Shown here piece after piece: positions 18,725 to 26,994 of a stretch of DNA of 64,000 nucleotides. Position numbers and translations under genes: made by a program. Location of the stretch: the NCBI GenBank assembly GCA_964469155.1, contig CAYXXU010000009.1, positions 4,255 to 68,254 on the forward strand, given 5' to 3'. The notes beneath the pieces were generated by a model that did not search any database, was not told the DNA's origin, and saw only the letters and a list, made by a program, of their open reading frames with translations. Positions within the stretch are counted from its first letter, which is position 1; every line of letters begins with the position of its first letter. This DNA comes from CAIWKO01 sp964469155. GTDB taxonomy: Bacteria; Bacteroidota; Bacteroidia; Bacteroidales; CAIWKO01.

Positions 18725-19315
18725 ATGGTAATTGCTGGTGCCGGTGCCGCAGGAAAGGAGACTTTTAGGGTTCTTACCCATAATTTAAAGAATAAGGTTT
18801 AGATATTTTTTTATGATGATGATGAAAATGCCCCGAATGTATTTTTTGATAAAATCAGGGTAATTAAGGATAAAGGAGAATTGAAAAAACAATTATTAAG
18901 TGATCCGTTTTTTTGTGTTGCTATCGGAAATTCGCGGATGCGGGAAAAGGTTTATTGTAATTTGATGAAATGGGGAGGGCAGCCTGTGAATATTATCTCG
19001 CCCAATGCATTTTGTTTATCCCTGATAGAAAATAACGGTACCATTATTCAGCCGGGAGTTGCATTGTCATTTGATGTAACCATTGGCACATCATGCATGA
19101 TACATGTCAATAGTACTATAGGGCATAAAACAAAAATAGGAAATTTTGTTAACATCAGCCCGTTGGTTTCAATAATAGGTCCAATAACAATCAGTGACCA
19201 CTGTTTTATTGGTGCAGGCTCTGTAATATTGCCCAATATTAACATTGGCAAACAGGTTATTATTTCTGCCGGAATTGTTGTTAACCGGAATCTGAGTGAT
19301 TATGAAACGTTTTAA
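18725..19315 (+). pseudogene. NeuD/PglD-like acyltransferase interrupted by in-frame TAG
   Basis: From the ATG at 18725 the frame encodes the Rossmann-like start of a NeuD/PglD sugar O- or N-acetyltransferase (VIAGAGAAGKETFRVL), then meets TAG at 18800-18802 (codon 26), and continues in the same frame as IFFYDDDENAP through the hexapeptide-repeat left-handed beta-helix to the stop at 19313-19315. Without the TAG the product would be 196 residues, the same length class as the intact paralogue at 22421 (199). The remaining frame from the TTG at 18881 would lack the N-terminal domain. A single nonsense mutation is the simplest explanation; a sequencing error or amber readthrough are alternatives. 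No second lesion is seen, so the break is recent or not real. Confidence 0.8.
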
Positions 19316-19498
19316 CTTATAGTCTCATTTTCAAATCACTAAATCGGGATCGACCTCACGACACTTCTTATGGGACAGGCTGTTAAGATATGCCCACGCA
19401 CCTTTTTTTCTGCGAAAAAAATCAGTTTTGACAGCCAAGTCTTATCCATTCACATTTTGAATTTATTGAAAATTACGCATTGTAAAAGAACAGCCAAT

Positions 19499-19609
19499 TT
19501 AAATGTTTTATTCTACTTTTTCGAAGTATTCAAATTTGGGATAATTGGAAACCACCGATTGCAAAATGAAATCCGAGTTAAATGTTTTACTTTACTTTTT
19601 TTATGTATT
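19499..19609. repeat. Imperfect direct repeat at the 3' end of the radical SAM gene
   Basis: A 32-base segment starting TTAAATGTTTTA at 19499-19530 recurs at 19578-19609 with about six mismatches. The second copy overlaps the last codons of the leftward gene ending at 19601. This may reflect a local duplication that made the present stop. The 285 bases between the broken NeuD-like gene and this gene hold no other feature I can support. Confidence 0.4.
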
Positions 19610-21049
19610 GGAATCCAGTTTAAATTCAACGTTTTGGGTGAGTTCTGATAATAGAGAATTAAACCCCATAATTGTTAAATGATCTGATATTGTATCCGCA
19701 TCATTGTTCACAAATTCCTGTCTCATTAAATCATTGTTTTGGGAAGATAAAATTTGCTTTAGTAGGGAGCCCGTGAATAACATATCGGGTATTTTATCCA
19801 ATACATGATTAACTTTAGTAATTAGTTCCGGATGATTATTTGTATTTGAAAACAATTGTATCAGTTGCTCATAAACAGGGGTTTTAAAATTTTTAGACAA
19901 TCCCTGAGATTCTGTTGATTGTTTATTGAAGAATTTAATAATAATCTTATACCAGGAACTGTATAACTCAATTAGAGCTTTATATTTCTCAATGTTATTA
20001 TTTTTGCCAGAACTCACAAAATCATTAAACACAAATTGATCGTACAGTATAATAATATTATTAAGTTCGTCTGGTGATAGCGACCATAAGGCCAAATTCC
20101 AAGGTTTTAAAACAATATTGTAAGAAAAATTCCAGTTTTCGCGATTACAGGCATCCACAATCCGGGGGATTTCCATGGCATTGATTTGCATGGGGCATGT
20201 GGTAATAGTGAATTGTGTCCCCATGGATCTGCAATAATCCGAAAATTTTGCGATATTTCCCATGGTTTTTTCAAAATTTGCTCCAACCCTTATTTTTTCG
20301 TAAACCTCCCTTGTAAAACTGTCAATAGAAACCGTAATATTAAAACGTCCACTGTTCAACAAATCCTGAACACGTTTGTTATATATCGTGCCATTTGTGG
20401 TTATATAGATGTCCATTTCAGGGTTGGTGCTGACCATTTTCTCCCACAAACCATAATAGGTATTTATTAAGAATGGTTCTCCTCCGGTGAAAACAGCACC
20501 TTTTAAATATGGAATAAATTCGTCAAGTTGTTGGATAAATTGTTCGTCATATTGAAACTGATTTTCTCCGGATTGTATGTTTTTGTTTTTTTGAATGGTT
20601 GAAGAGAGACTAGCGTCGCACATGATACAGGCCAGATTGCATGTGTTATCAATAGAAAAATCCATAAAAACCGGGTAGCCTGATTTTAATGGTGCGTAAT
20701 GATCGAATGACAAGGCATTTACATTGGAGAAGTTGTGATTATAAAAATTTGAATTGCAAAAATTACATGAGGCAGGGGCTTTGAAATCTGACATCTGTTT
20801 TCTCATAAGCTGTAATTCTTCGCCAAACCAAATCTGTTTAAGGCTCCTTTCTTTCAATGAAAAGAAATCGAAATGATGACAACAAACCTGAACGTTTCCA
20901 TTGCGGTGAAAGCGCAGTGAAGTGAACGGTGCCCAACAAAAAGCGCCATGTTTGTTTGCCGGACGAATTGAGTTATAATCGGAAATCAAATTCTTTTTAA
21001 ATTTGTCCTTGGGAGATTTACGGGGAAAATGATTTGAAAATAACTTCAT
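19601..21049 (-). CDS. Radical SAM enzyme with N-terminal SPASM/twitch-like module
   Basis: Family member 2 of 9, transcribed alone. Module cysteines are C38, C56/C57 (CCHH), C95 and C98; the core motif CNLACIMC is at 137-144, followed by TGGEPFL, TTNGT and SIDS. It keeps the LALWSL motif before the helical tail of about 140 residues. The frame is open to an upstream start at 21127, but a minus-strand -7 box at 21110-21117 would put transcription start downstream of that codon, so I choose the ATG at 21049 (MKLFSNHF), giving 482 residues. This also matches the N-terminal length of its relatives better. It lies between the broken NeuD-like gene and the aminotransferase gene. Confidence 0.85.
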   Translation of the reverse strand: MKLFSNHFPRKSPKDKFKKNLISDYNSIRPANKHGAFCWAPFTSLRFHRNGNVQVCCHHFDFFSLKERSLKQIWFGEELQLMRKQMSDFKAPASCNFCNSNFYNHNFSNVNALSFDHYAPLKSGYPVFMDFSIDNTCNLACIMCDASLSSTIQKNKNIQSGENQFQYDEQFIQQLDEFIPYLKGAVFTGGEPFLINTYYGLWEKMVSTNPEMDIYITTNGTIYNKRVQDLLNSGRFNITVSIDSFTREVYEKIRVGANFEKTMGNIAKFSDYCRSMGTQFTITTCPMQINAMEIPRIVDACNRENWNFSYNIVLKPWNLALWSLSPDELNNIIILYDQFVFNDFVSSGKNNNIEKYKALIELYSSWYKIIIKFFNKQSTESQGLSKNFKTPVYEQLIQLFSNTNNHPELITKVNHVLDKIPDMLFTGSLLKQILSSQNNDLMRQEFVNNDADTISDHLTIMGFNSLLSELTQNVEFKLDSNT

Positions 21050-21109
21050 ATTATTATACTCCAAATGGAATAATGTATTAATTAATCTCCCAAAATGGAA
21101 GGATAAATA

Positions 21110-21117
21110 CAAAGGTA
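21110..21117 (-). promoter_or_regulatory. Candidate -7 box that decides the start of the gene at 21049
   Basis: On the minus strand this is TACCTTTG, a match to TAnnTTTG. A transcript from it would begin near 21103, downstream of the alternative start codon at 21127 and about 55 bases before the ATG at 21049. No good -33 TTG was found. Confidence 0.35.
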
Positions 21118-21314
21118 TAAAAAACAATTGTCACTCTACTTTTTCCCCTTGTAACCGATTTCTTATCAGAAATAAAATTGGACGAAAACACATCGTCACC
21201 TTCAATAAAAAACATTTGTTCTCGGCAGAATCATTAATTTTGTGTAAACAATATTTAATGACTTTCAAAAAATAATTTTTTAAACGAATCAACAGATTAT
21301 GATAACTGTCTTTT

Positions 21315-22424
21315 ATGAAGTCTGAAACCCCCATTCCATTTATTGACATAGGCAGGTTCTATGGTAAACATAAGGAGGCAATAACAGCTATTGGCATTAA
21401 GGTATTTTCTTCCGGCAGGTTAATGGATGGTGAAAATACAAAAGCCTGCGAACTAAAGCTTGCTGAATTATATTCATATACCGATGCTGTAATGACAGGA
21501 AGCTGCACCGATGCTTTATACTTTGCGCTTATTGCTAATGGAATTTCGCCCGGAGATGAGGTCATCATCACTTCATTTTCTTTTATTGGCAGTGTCACAC
21601 CCATAATAAGAGCCGGAGGCATTCCTGTTTTTGTTGATGTGGATCCATTTACCGGGCTGATGAATATTGATAAGCTCGAAACCAAAATCGGCGAAAAAAC
21701 CAGAGCCATTATTGCTGTGCATATCTACGGACAACTTTTGGATATGGAAAGGATCAATCAAATTGCCGGAAGACATCATTTGATAGTTGTTGAGGATGCA
21801 GCACAATCCATTGGAGCGATACCCGATTATGATAAATCAAAAAAATCAGAATGCATTTGTATTAGTTTTGATCCGACAAAAGTTGTACATGCAATTGGCA
21901 GCGGAGGTGCTGTAATATGTGATAAAAATGAGGTTGCAGAAAGGATCAGAGAGATACGGTATCACGGCAAAAGCGGAAAGGATTTTCTCATTAATGGTTT
22001 CAATTCAAGAATAAGTGAGCATCAGGCTGCTCTAATATTATATCAGTTAAATCTACTTGATAGCCTGATCGAAGAGAGGAAAAGAATTGCCAAGAGATAT
22101 ATTGGGCTTTTGTCAGATTTGGATCAAATCTCCCTCCCGAAATCTAATTCATTAACTAATTTTCACAAATTTGTCATTCAATCTCCAGAAAGGGACAATC
22201 TGAAACAATATTTATCTGATTGTGGAATCCAAACTATGATACATTATCAATCTCCATTATTTGAATATTCTGTGGTTAAAAATGCTTTATATAAAGCAGA
22301 TGGAATAATTTTAACACCGATTTTTTGTTTAAAAGTTTTATCGTTACCGATGTATAACTACATGACAGATGATGATATTGAATATATTTGTGAAAGTATT
22401 AAATTCTTTTATTTGGCAAAATGA
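21315..22424 (+). CDS. DegT/DnrJ/EryC1 family PLP aminotransferase (sugar aminotransferase type)
   Basis: A 369-residue fold-type I aminotransferase. PLP contacts are visible in SCTDALYFAL (phosphate cup), VVEDAAQSIGA with D161 pairing with the pyridine nitrogen, and FDPTKVVHAIGSGG with the Schiff-base lysine K189. The start FIDIGRFYG and the long DEVIITSFSF loop are family hallmarks. These enzymes convert keto-sugars such as UDP-4-keto sugars to amino sugars for surface glycans. The next gene overlaps it by 4 bases (ATGA) and encodes a NeuD-like acyltransferase, giving the classic PglE/PglD pair for an N-acylated amino sugar. The dehydratase that would supply the keto-sugar is not in the window. 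Confidence 0.92.
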   Translation: MKSETPIPFIDIGRFYGKHKEAITAIGIKVFSSGRLMDGENTKACELKLAELYSYTDAVMTGSCTDALYFALIANGISPGDEVIITSFSFIGSVTPIIRAGGIPVFVDVDPFTGLMNIDKLETKIGEKTRAIIAVHIYGQLLDMERINQIAGRHHLIVVEDAAQSIGAIPDYDKSKKSECICISFDPTKVVHAIGSGGAVICDKNEVAERIREIRYHGKSGKDFLINGFNSRISEHQAALILYQLNLLDSLIEERKRIAKRYIGLLSDLDQISLPKSNSLTNFHKFVIQSPERDNLKQYLSDCGIQTMIHYQSPLFEYSVVKNALYKADGIILTPIFCLKVLSLPMYNYMTDDDIEYICESIKFFYLAK

Positions 22425-23020
22425 TAATTATAGGGGCAGGAAACTTAGGCAAACATGTTTTGGATCAATTGATACTAGACCATTATACAGATGAAATATT
22501 TTTTTTTGATGAAAACATTTCGCCTGGAAAAAAAATTTATTCTATCTATCCCGTAATCACGAATTTTGAAACTCTTTTGGAACATTTTTCCAAGCATGGG
22601 AAAACTTTTATCGCAGCAATTGGTCACCCGCGAAAACGAAAGAACATTTTCGAAAAAATTGTTTCCCTTGGTGGGGTCCCTTCAACCATGGTTTCATCAA
22701 GAGTTGCCGTTTTTTCAGGGTTTTCAAAAATTGGAAAAGGGAGCGTCGTTCAACCAGGTTGTGCCGTTTCGCATAATGTTGCCATTGGGAAATCAGTTAT
22801 AATCCATGCGGGAACCCTTATCGGACATGATGTAAAAATTTCTGACTTTACATCAATAGGATCAAATGTAAACATATTAAAAAATGTCGCTATCGGGAAG
22901 CTGTGTAATATTAATCCCAATGTTCTGATATTAAATGACATTAAAATAGGGAACAATGTTTATGTTGGACCCGGAGTGACAATTAATCATAATCTGGAGG
23001 ATAACTCAACATTAGTTTAA
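22421..23020 (+). CDS. NeuD/PglD-like hexapeptide-repeat sugar acyltransferase
   Basis: The 199-residue protein has an N-terminal Rossmann-like segment (IIIGAGNLGKHVLDQL) and a C-terminal left-handed beta-helix of hexapeptide repeats (IGKGSVVQPG, IHAGTLIGHD, IGNNVYVGPG). The histidine in AVSHNVAIG corresponds to the usual catalytic base region. It would transfer an acyl group from a CoA or ACP donor to the amino group made by the enzyme encoded just upstream, with ATGA overlap. As the locus has its own ACP, the donor might be acyl-ACP rather than acetyl-CoA, but this is speculation. It is the intact counterpart of the broken gene at 18725. Its stop overlaps the convergent stop of the gene on the other strand within TTAA. 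Confidence 0.88.
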   Translation: MIIIGAGNLGKHVLDQLILDHYTDEIFFFDENISPGKKIYSIYPVITNFETLLEHFSKHGKTFIAAIGHPRKRKNIFEKIVSLGGVPSTMVSSRVAVFSGFSKIGKGSVVQPGCAVSHNVAIGKSVIIHAGTLIGHDVKISDFTSIGSNVNILKNVAIGKLCNINPNVLILNDIKIGNNVYVGPGVTINHNLEDNSTLV

Positions 23021-24129
23021 CTGGTTTTAAACAAGTTTCCAAAACGTGTCATTCTGTGATAATTTTTAAAATTTTTTCCTGTTTCTTTCTCTATAGATAA
23101 AATTTCTGATTCACTTATTTCGTCTATAAAACAGGTGGGGTCTTCGGCAAATACATCGCCTGATTGATAATAAGCCATAACCCGGCATCCACCACAGGTA
23201 TAATTATATCTGCATTTTCCGCATTTTCCCCCAAGGTTTCCGCGTTGTATGATGTTTTTAAATAAATCACTTTCGAAAAGAATATTCTTAAGAGAGGTCT
23301 TTTGGATGTTTCCGCCAGAAATATGATCAAGCAAAAGCGGACAGGGTGCTACCTCGCCTTCAGCGTTAATTCCATAAAATGAACCGACCCAACAACCCAC
23401 AGATGGGTTAGTGGGAACAATTGAGTTCTTTTCATCCTGGCCAGTAGCAGTTTTATATGTTGTTTGTGAAAGAAAAAAGGGGGTATAGCTGACATATCCT
23501 CTAAAGTACTTTCTTAAAACAGGATGTATTATAGTTTTCATTGTCTCTTTGTCGAACATTTGCTCCTTACAATATTTATTTCGTGGGGAAAATGGAATTC
23601 TGTTATATGCTATACCCAATTTATCGATAGATTCAATAGTTTCCCCAAAAGTATCAGCATTAAACTTTCCAACCGTGACGCAAAGATTCATTGTAATATA
23701 GTATTCTTCCAAAAGATTAATAAGCGATAGAATTTTTTCAGCTTCATAATCTCTTGTCTCCTTGTTTTTATCACTAAAATCATTTATTCCCAGTGATATA
23801 AGAAGGTTTTCACCAGTAATTGTTTTTATTTTTTCAATTGTTTTTCGATTTAAAGTTGTTCCATTTGAAACAATTGAAAGTTTAAATCCTATTTTATTTG
23901 CCTCGTCCAGTATATCAAGCGCATCTTTTCTCAATAAAAATTCACCACCAGAAAGGTCAAGTTGTCTGGTTCCCAATTCCCATGCGGGTTCAAAGATTTT
24001 CTTAATAATTATATTAATAGAAAGATCGGGATTGTTTTTTTTTATATTAGATGACGTTGAACAACTTGGACAAGAGAGGTTGCAGTTTCTTGTCGCTTCA
24101 AAATAGAGTGTATGGTAGAGAGAAAGCAT
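23017..24129 (-). CDS. Radical SAM enzyme with C-terminal SPASM domain
   Basis: A 370-residue enzyme with the conventional domain order. The core starts at once, with C16, C20 and C23 in CNLSCPSC, then SGGEFLLRKD and IVSNGT. The C-terminal SPASM part has CWVGSFYGINAEGEVAPCPLL as its opening, then GGKCGKCRYNYTCGGCR, enough cysteines for two auxiliary clusters. Proteins of this form include peptide maturases and heme/tetrapyrrole enzymes such as AhbD and NirJ; the GGCR ending is common to both. No peptide precursor lies next to it. It is divergent from the mini fatty-acid operon, with only 52 bases between the start codons, so both are probably controlled together. Confidence 0.86.
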   Translation of the reverse strand: MLSLYHTLYFEATRNCNLSCPSCSTSSNIKKNNPDLSINIIIKKIFEPAWELGTRQLDLSGGEFLLRKDALDILDEANKIGFKLSIVSNGTTLNRKTIEKIKTITGENLLISLGINDFSDKNKETRDYEAEKILSLINLLEEYYITMNLCVTVGKFNADTFGETIESIDKLGIAYNRIPFSPRNKYCKEQMFDKETMKTIIHPVLRKYFRGYVSYTPFFLSQTTYKTATGQDEKNSIVPTNPSVGCWVGSFYGINAEGEVAPCPLLLDHISGGNIQKTSLKNILFESDLFKNIIQRGNLGGKCGKCRYNYTCGGCRVMAYYQSGDVFAEDPTCFIDEISESEILSIEKETGKNFKNYHRMTRFGNLFKTS

Positions 24130-24136
24130 TTTTCAA

Positions 24137-24144
24137 CAAAATTA
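24137..24144 (-). promoter_or_regulatory. Candidate -7 box for the leftward SPASM radical SAM gene
   Basis: Minus strand TAATTTTG matches TAnnTTTG and lies 7 bases upstream of the ATG at 24129, which would give a leaderless or nearly leaderless transcript. It sits in the -33 region of the opposing promoter at 24157. Confidence 0.35.
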
Positions 24145-24156
24145 CGAAAATTTAAT

Positions 24157-24164
24157 TATATTTG
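24157..24164 (+). promoter_or_regulatory. Candidate -7 box for the 17-kb core operon
   Basis: TATATTTG matches TAnnTTTG 17 bases before the ATG at 24182. It is the only promoter-like element I find for the whole gene run from 24182 to 41611, since all internal junctions are 5 bases or less, or overlap. The -33 region lacks TTG, so an activator may be needed. Confidence 0.45.
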
Positions 24165-24181
24165 CCAGAGATTAATTATGT

Positions 24182-24994
24182 ATGGGTATGTATAAAAACT
24201 CAGGCACATGGGCATTGATTTTGGGGGGGTCGGGAGGTTTTGGTCTTGCCAGCGCGAAGTACCTCGCAGAAAAAGGCATGAATATTTTTGTTGTTCACAG
24301 AGACACTCGCAATGCTATGGCCAGCATTTCTGTTGAATTTGACAAAATTCTAAAGGCAGGTGTAAACTTTCACTCGATAAATATAAACGCCAATAATTCA
24401 GATAATGCTGATAAAATAATAAATAAGCTAATTAATGTCATGGCACCACATGAATCATTAAAATTGTTCATTCATTCAATATCAGATGGAAATATTAAGC
24501 CGTTTGTGAAAAACGGGACTAATAGATTTAATTTATTAACGGATGATGATTTTCAACATACTATAAATGCCATGGGTCTAAGCTTTGTTTTTTGGTCCAG
24601 GATTTTACTTGAAAAGAAAATACTGAAAAAAAACTCCAGAATTATAGGATTTACCAGCGAGGGCAGTTTGAAAGTTTTACCCGGATACACGGCAATTTCT
24701 GCAGCTAAAGGCGTTGTTGAGGCATTTTGCAGAAATTTAGCGGTAGAATTAGCCCCTTATCAGATTACTGTAAATTTAATTAATGCCGGAATTACAGATA
24801 CAAAAGCATTAAGGGCCTTTCCTGATCATGCGTTATTATTAAAAAATGCATTAAGAAGAAATCCTTCTGGCCGTCTTACACAACCTGAAGATATTGCAAA
24901 AGTTGTATATTTGCTAACTCTGGATGAAGCAGAATGGATAACCGGAGATATTATCAGAGTGGATGGCGGTGAGCAATTAATAGGCTTTTTATAA
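24182..24994 (+). CDS. SDR-family enoyl-ACP reductase-like enzyme (FabI/FabL type)
   Basis: This 270-residue short-chain dehydrogenase has a Rossmann glycine motif GGSGGFG at 15-21 and the active-site pattern Y169-x6-K176 (YTAISAAK). That spacing is characteristic of enoyl-ACP reductases FabI and FabL, while ketoreductases such as FabG have Y-x3-K. The C-terminal EWITGDIIRVDGG is the usual SDR ending. It probably reduces a trans-2-enoyl group on the ACP encoded in the same operon, using NAD(P)H. The first Met is followed by a second at 24188 that could also be the start. It is the first gene of the core operon, 5 bases from the dehydratase. No FabG-type ketoreductase accompanies it. Confidence 0.8.
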   Translation: MGMYKNSGTWALILGGSGGFGLASAKYLAEKGMNIFVVHRDTRNAMASISVEFDKILKAGVNFHSININANNSDNADKIINKLINVMAPHESLKLFIHSISDGNIKPFVKNGTNRFNLLTDDDFQHTINAMGLSFVFWSRILLEKKILKKNSRIIGFTSEGSLKVLPGYTAISAAKGVVEAFCRNLAVELAPYQITVNLINAGITDTKALRAFPDHALLLKNALRRNPSGRLTQPEDIAKVVYLLTLDEAEWITGDIIRVDGGEQLIGFL

Positions 24995-24999
24995 AAAGA

Positions 25000-25449
25000 A
25001 TGATAGACAACTTAGTAAAGTATAATATTTTAAATTCACTACCTTATGGTAAGGCATTTCATTTTGTCAATGATATTCTGAGTATTGACGATAACTCAAT
25101 AACATCTGTTACTGAGTTTAATAAAAATCACTTCTATTATAATTCTCATTTTATTGATTTCCCGATTATCCCTGGAGTAATTATGATTGAAGCTATGGGT
25201 CAAGCGGGCATGATATGTCATCTGATTTTTTTGGAAAAAATTCATGAAACCAAAAAAAAATTTATACCGGTCTTATCAAATTTAGATGTCGAATTCTATA
25301 AAAGTCCAGATTATGATAAAAGCTATTTTGTCGTTGCAAAAAAAAAATATTTTAGAAATAAAACCCTTCGTTCAGAAATTAAACTCATAGATGACAACAA
25401 TGAAGTATATGTTTTATTGTCTGCAACAGTTAAAATAAAATATTTCTAA
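25000..25449 (+). CDS. FabZ-like 3-hydroxyacyl-ACP dehydratase
   Basis: A single hot-dog domain of 149 residues. The start has the LPYGKAFHFVNDIL motif, which corresponds to the LPHRYPFLLVDR of FabZ. The catalytic pair is present: His50 (SHFIDFPIIPG) and Glu64 (IEAMGQAG). The substitution of the first glycine in HFPG by Ile-Asp is mild. It would dehydrate a 3-hydroxyacyl chain on the ACP of this operon. The stop codon overlaps the ketosynthase start (TAATG), so both are translated in step. The protein is divergent compared with housekeeping FabZ, as expected for a pathway-specific copy. Confidence 0.85.
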   Translation: MIDNLVKYNILNSLPYGKAFHFVNDILSIDDNSITSVTEFNKNHFYYNSHFIDFPIIPGVIMIEAMGQAGMICHLIFLEKIHETKKKFIPVLSNLDVEFYKSPDYDKSYFVVAKKKYFRNKTLRSEIKLIDDNNEVYVLLSATVKIKYF

Positions 25450-26735
25450 TGGGGAAAAAGCGTGTTGTAATAACCGGATTAGGGATTGTTGCATCAAATG
25501 CAACTGGTATAGATAATTTTACAATTGCCCTTCGAAAAGGGCAGTCTGGTATAAAAAAAATTCAATGGTTAGAAGATCTGAATTTCGGATGTCAGATCGG
25601 CGGTATTCCAGATATTTCAGAAAATAAATACGCTGATTTTCTAACGGATAAACATCTGGAAGAAGCTGGTGACAATGTAAAATATATATCCATTGCAGGA
25701 AAGGAAGCCTGGGAGGATGCCGGATTTAGCCTGCCAGATTTTGACAGTTGCGATGTTGATTATGATACCGGTGTTGTTATTGGAAGTGGCGTGGGAAGCA
25801 TAGATGTTTTCAGTGATAAAATTTTTCCCCATATAAACGAAGGGCATGTGCGAAAGTTGAGAAGTAATATAGCTGAATTTACCATGTTTAGTGCGCCCGG
25901 CGCCAATCTGTCCGGATTATTTGCACTCGGTAATCAGGTTACAGCAAATTCATCGGCCTGTTCAACCGGTAATGAGTCCATTATTAATGCATTTGACAGG
26001 ATTCGTGAAGGGAAGGCCCAAAGAATGCTTGCAGGAAGTTGTGAAATTGCATCACCCTATGTTTGGGGTTGTTTTGATTCCATGAGGTTATTATCGCGTA
26101 AATCAAATAATGAACCTGAAAAGGGGAGTCGCCCAATGAGTGCAACAGCAAGTGGTTTTGTACCAGGTTCGGGTGCGGGTATTATTGTCCTTGAAGAATT
26201 GAATTCGGCCTTGTCCCGTAATGCAAAAATTTATGGTGAAATATTAGGAGGGTTTTTAAATAGCGGGGGTCAGCGAAATGGAGGGACTATGCAAGCTCCC
26301 GGTCCTAATGGTATTCAGAATTGTATCACAAATGCCTTAAAAGACGCATCCGTAAATCCTTATGATATAGATTATATTTCAGGTCATCTTAGCTCAACTA
26401 TGGCTGATCCACTTGAGATAAAAAACTGGTGTGGAGCATTGAATCGTTATGGAAAGGATTTTCCTTATATCAATTCACTGAAATCACTCACCGGACATGG
26501 TCTTGGAGCCGCTGGTACACTTGAAACTATTGCTGCTATTTTGGAAATGTATCATGGATTTTTATTCCCCAGCATAAACTGTGAAGACCCACACCCTAAT
26601 ATTATACAATTAATAAGTCCAGATAAAATCCCTCATAATACTATGGAAAATATCAATATTGAAATATTTGCGAAAGCCAGTTTTGGTTTCGGCGATATTA
26701 ATTCATGTATTATTATTGGTAAATATAAAAACTAA
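25449..26735 (+). CDS. Beta-ketoacyl-ACP synthase (FabF-like) with complete active site
   Basis: The 428-residue thiolase-fold condensing enzyme has all catalytic residues: Cys171 in NSSACSTG, His313 in ISGHLSST, Lys345 and His350 in NSLKSLTGHGLGAAG. The histidine motif is unusual: FabF has AHGTST, but here it is GHLSST, with Leu for Gly after the His. A GFGDINS end motif replaces the common GFGGxN. It should extend an acyl chain on the operon's ACP by decarboxylative condensation. No malonyl transferase is encoded, so malonyl-ACP must come from primary metabolism. There is no chain-length-factor partner, so it is probably a homodimer acting as a specialised FabF. Confidence 0.9.
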   Translation: MGKKRVVITGLGIVASNATGIDNFTIALRKGQSGIKKIQWLEDLNFGCQIGGIPDISENKYADFLTDKHLEEAGDNVKYISIAGKEAWEDAGFSLPDFDSCDVDYDTGVVIGSGVGSIDVFSDKIFPHINEGHVRKLRSNIAEFTMFSAPGANLSGLFALGNQVTANSSACSTGNESIINAFDRIREGKAQRMLAGSCEIASPYVWGCFDSMRLLSRKSNNEPEKGSRPMSATASGFVPGSGAGIIVLEELNSALSRNAKIYGEILGGFLNSGGQRNGGTMQAPGPNGIQNCITNALKDASVNPYDIDYISGHLSSTMADPLEIKNWCGALNRYGKDFPYINSLKSLTGHGLGAAGTLETIAAILEMYHGFLFPSINCEDPHPNIIQLISPDKIPHNTMENINIEIFAKASFGFGDINSCIIIGKYKN

Positions 26736-26739
26736 AACG

Positions 26740-26994
26740 ATGGAAGATTATAAAGCAATTAAATTGAAAGTGCTTACTATTATTGAAAAATATGCTTTTA
26801 ACAAAGAACTTGTGCGCAATGCTGTGGATGAATCCAGAATTGTTGCAGATCTAAAAATAAATTCAGCCCGAATTGTTGACATTATTTTGGATGTGGAAGA
26901 AATGTTTGATATTACCATAGATGATAATCATATTGAGAAAATGATCACCGTGAAAGATTCAGTGAACATTATTATATCTGCCAAGAAAGGCTGA
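26740..26994 (+). CDS. Acyl carrier protein, pathway-specific
   Basis: An 84-residue protein with four-helix ACP layout. The prosthetic-group serine is Ser42 in LKINSARIVDI; the usual DSL motif is changed to NSA, so its carrier recognition may differ from the housekeeping ACP. Helix II continues with DVEEMFDITIDD, the acidic partner-binding face, and the final part has KMITVKDSVNIII, typical of ACPs. The frame runs open upstream to 26659 inside the ketosynthase gene, but the ATG at 26740, 4 bases after that stop, is the sensible start. The stop overlaps the PPTase start as TGATG, a strong sign that this phosphopantetheinyl transferase serves this carrier. Confidence 0.88.
   Translation: MEDYKAIKLKVLTIIEKYAFNKELVRNAVDESRIVADLKINSARIVDIILDVEEMFDITIDDNHIEKMITVKDSVNIIISAKKG

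Noticed and set aside
19370..19648. Rightward 92-residue frame after the broken NeuD-like gene
   Set aside because: It overlaps the end of the opposite radical SAM gene, has no recognisable domain, and includes the direct repeat.
21131..21349. Leftward 72-residue frame between the radical SAM gene and the aminotransferase
   Set aside because: It overlaps the start of the well-supported aminotransferase gene and resembles no family; composition suggests chance.
26659..26739. N-terminal extension of the ACP
   Set aside because: It lies in the 3' end of the ketosynthase gene in another frame; ACP homology begins at the ATG at 26740.
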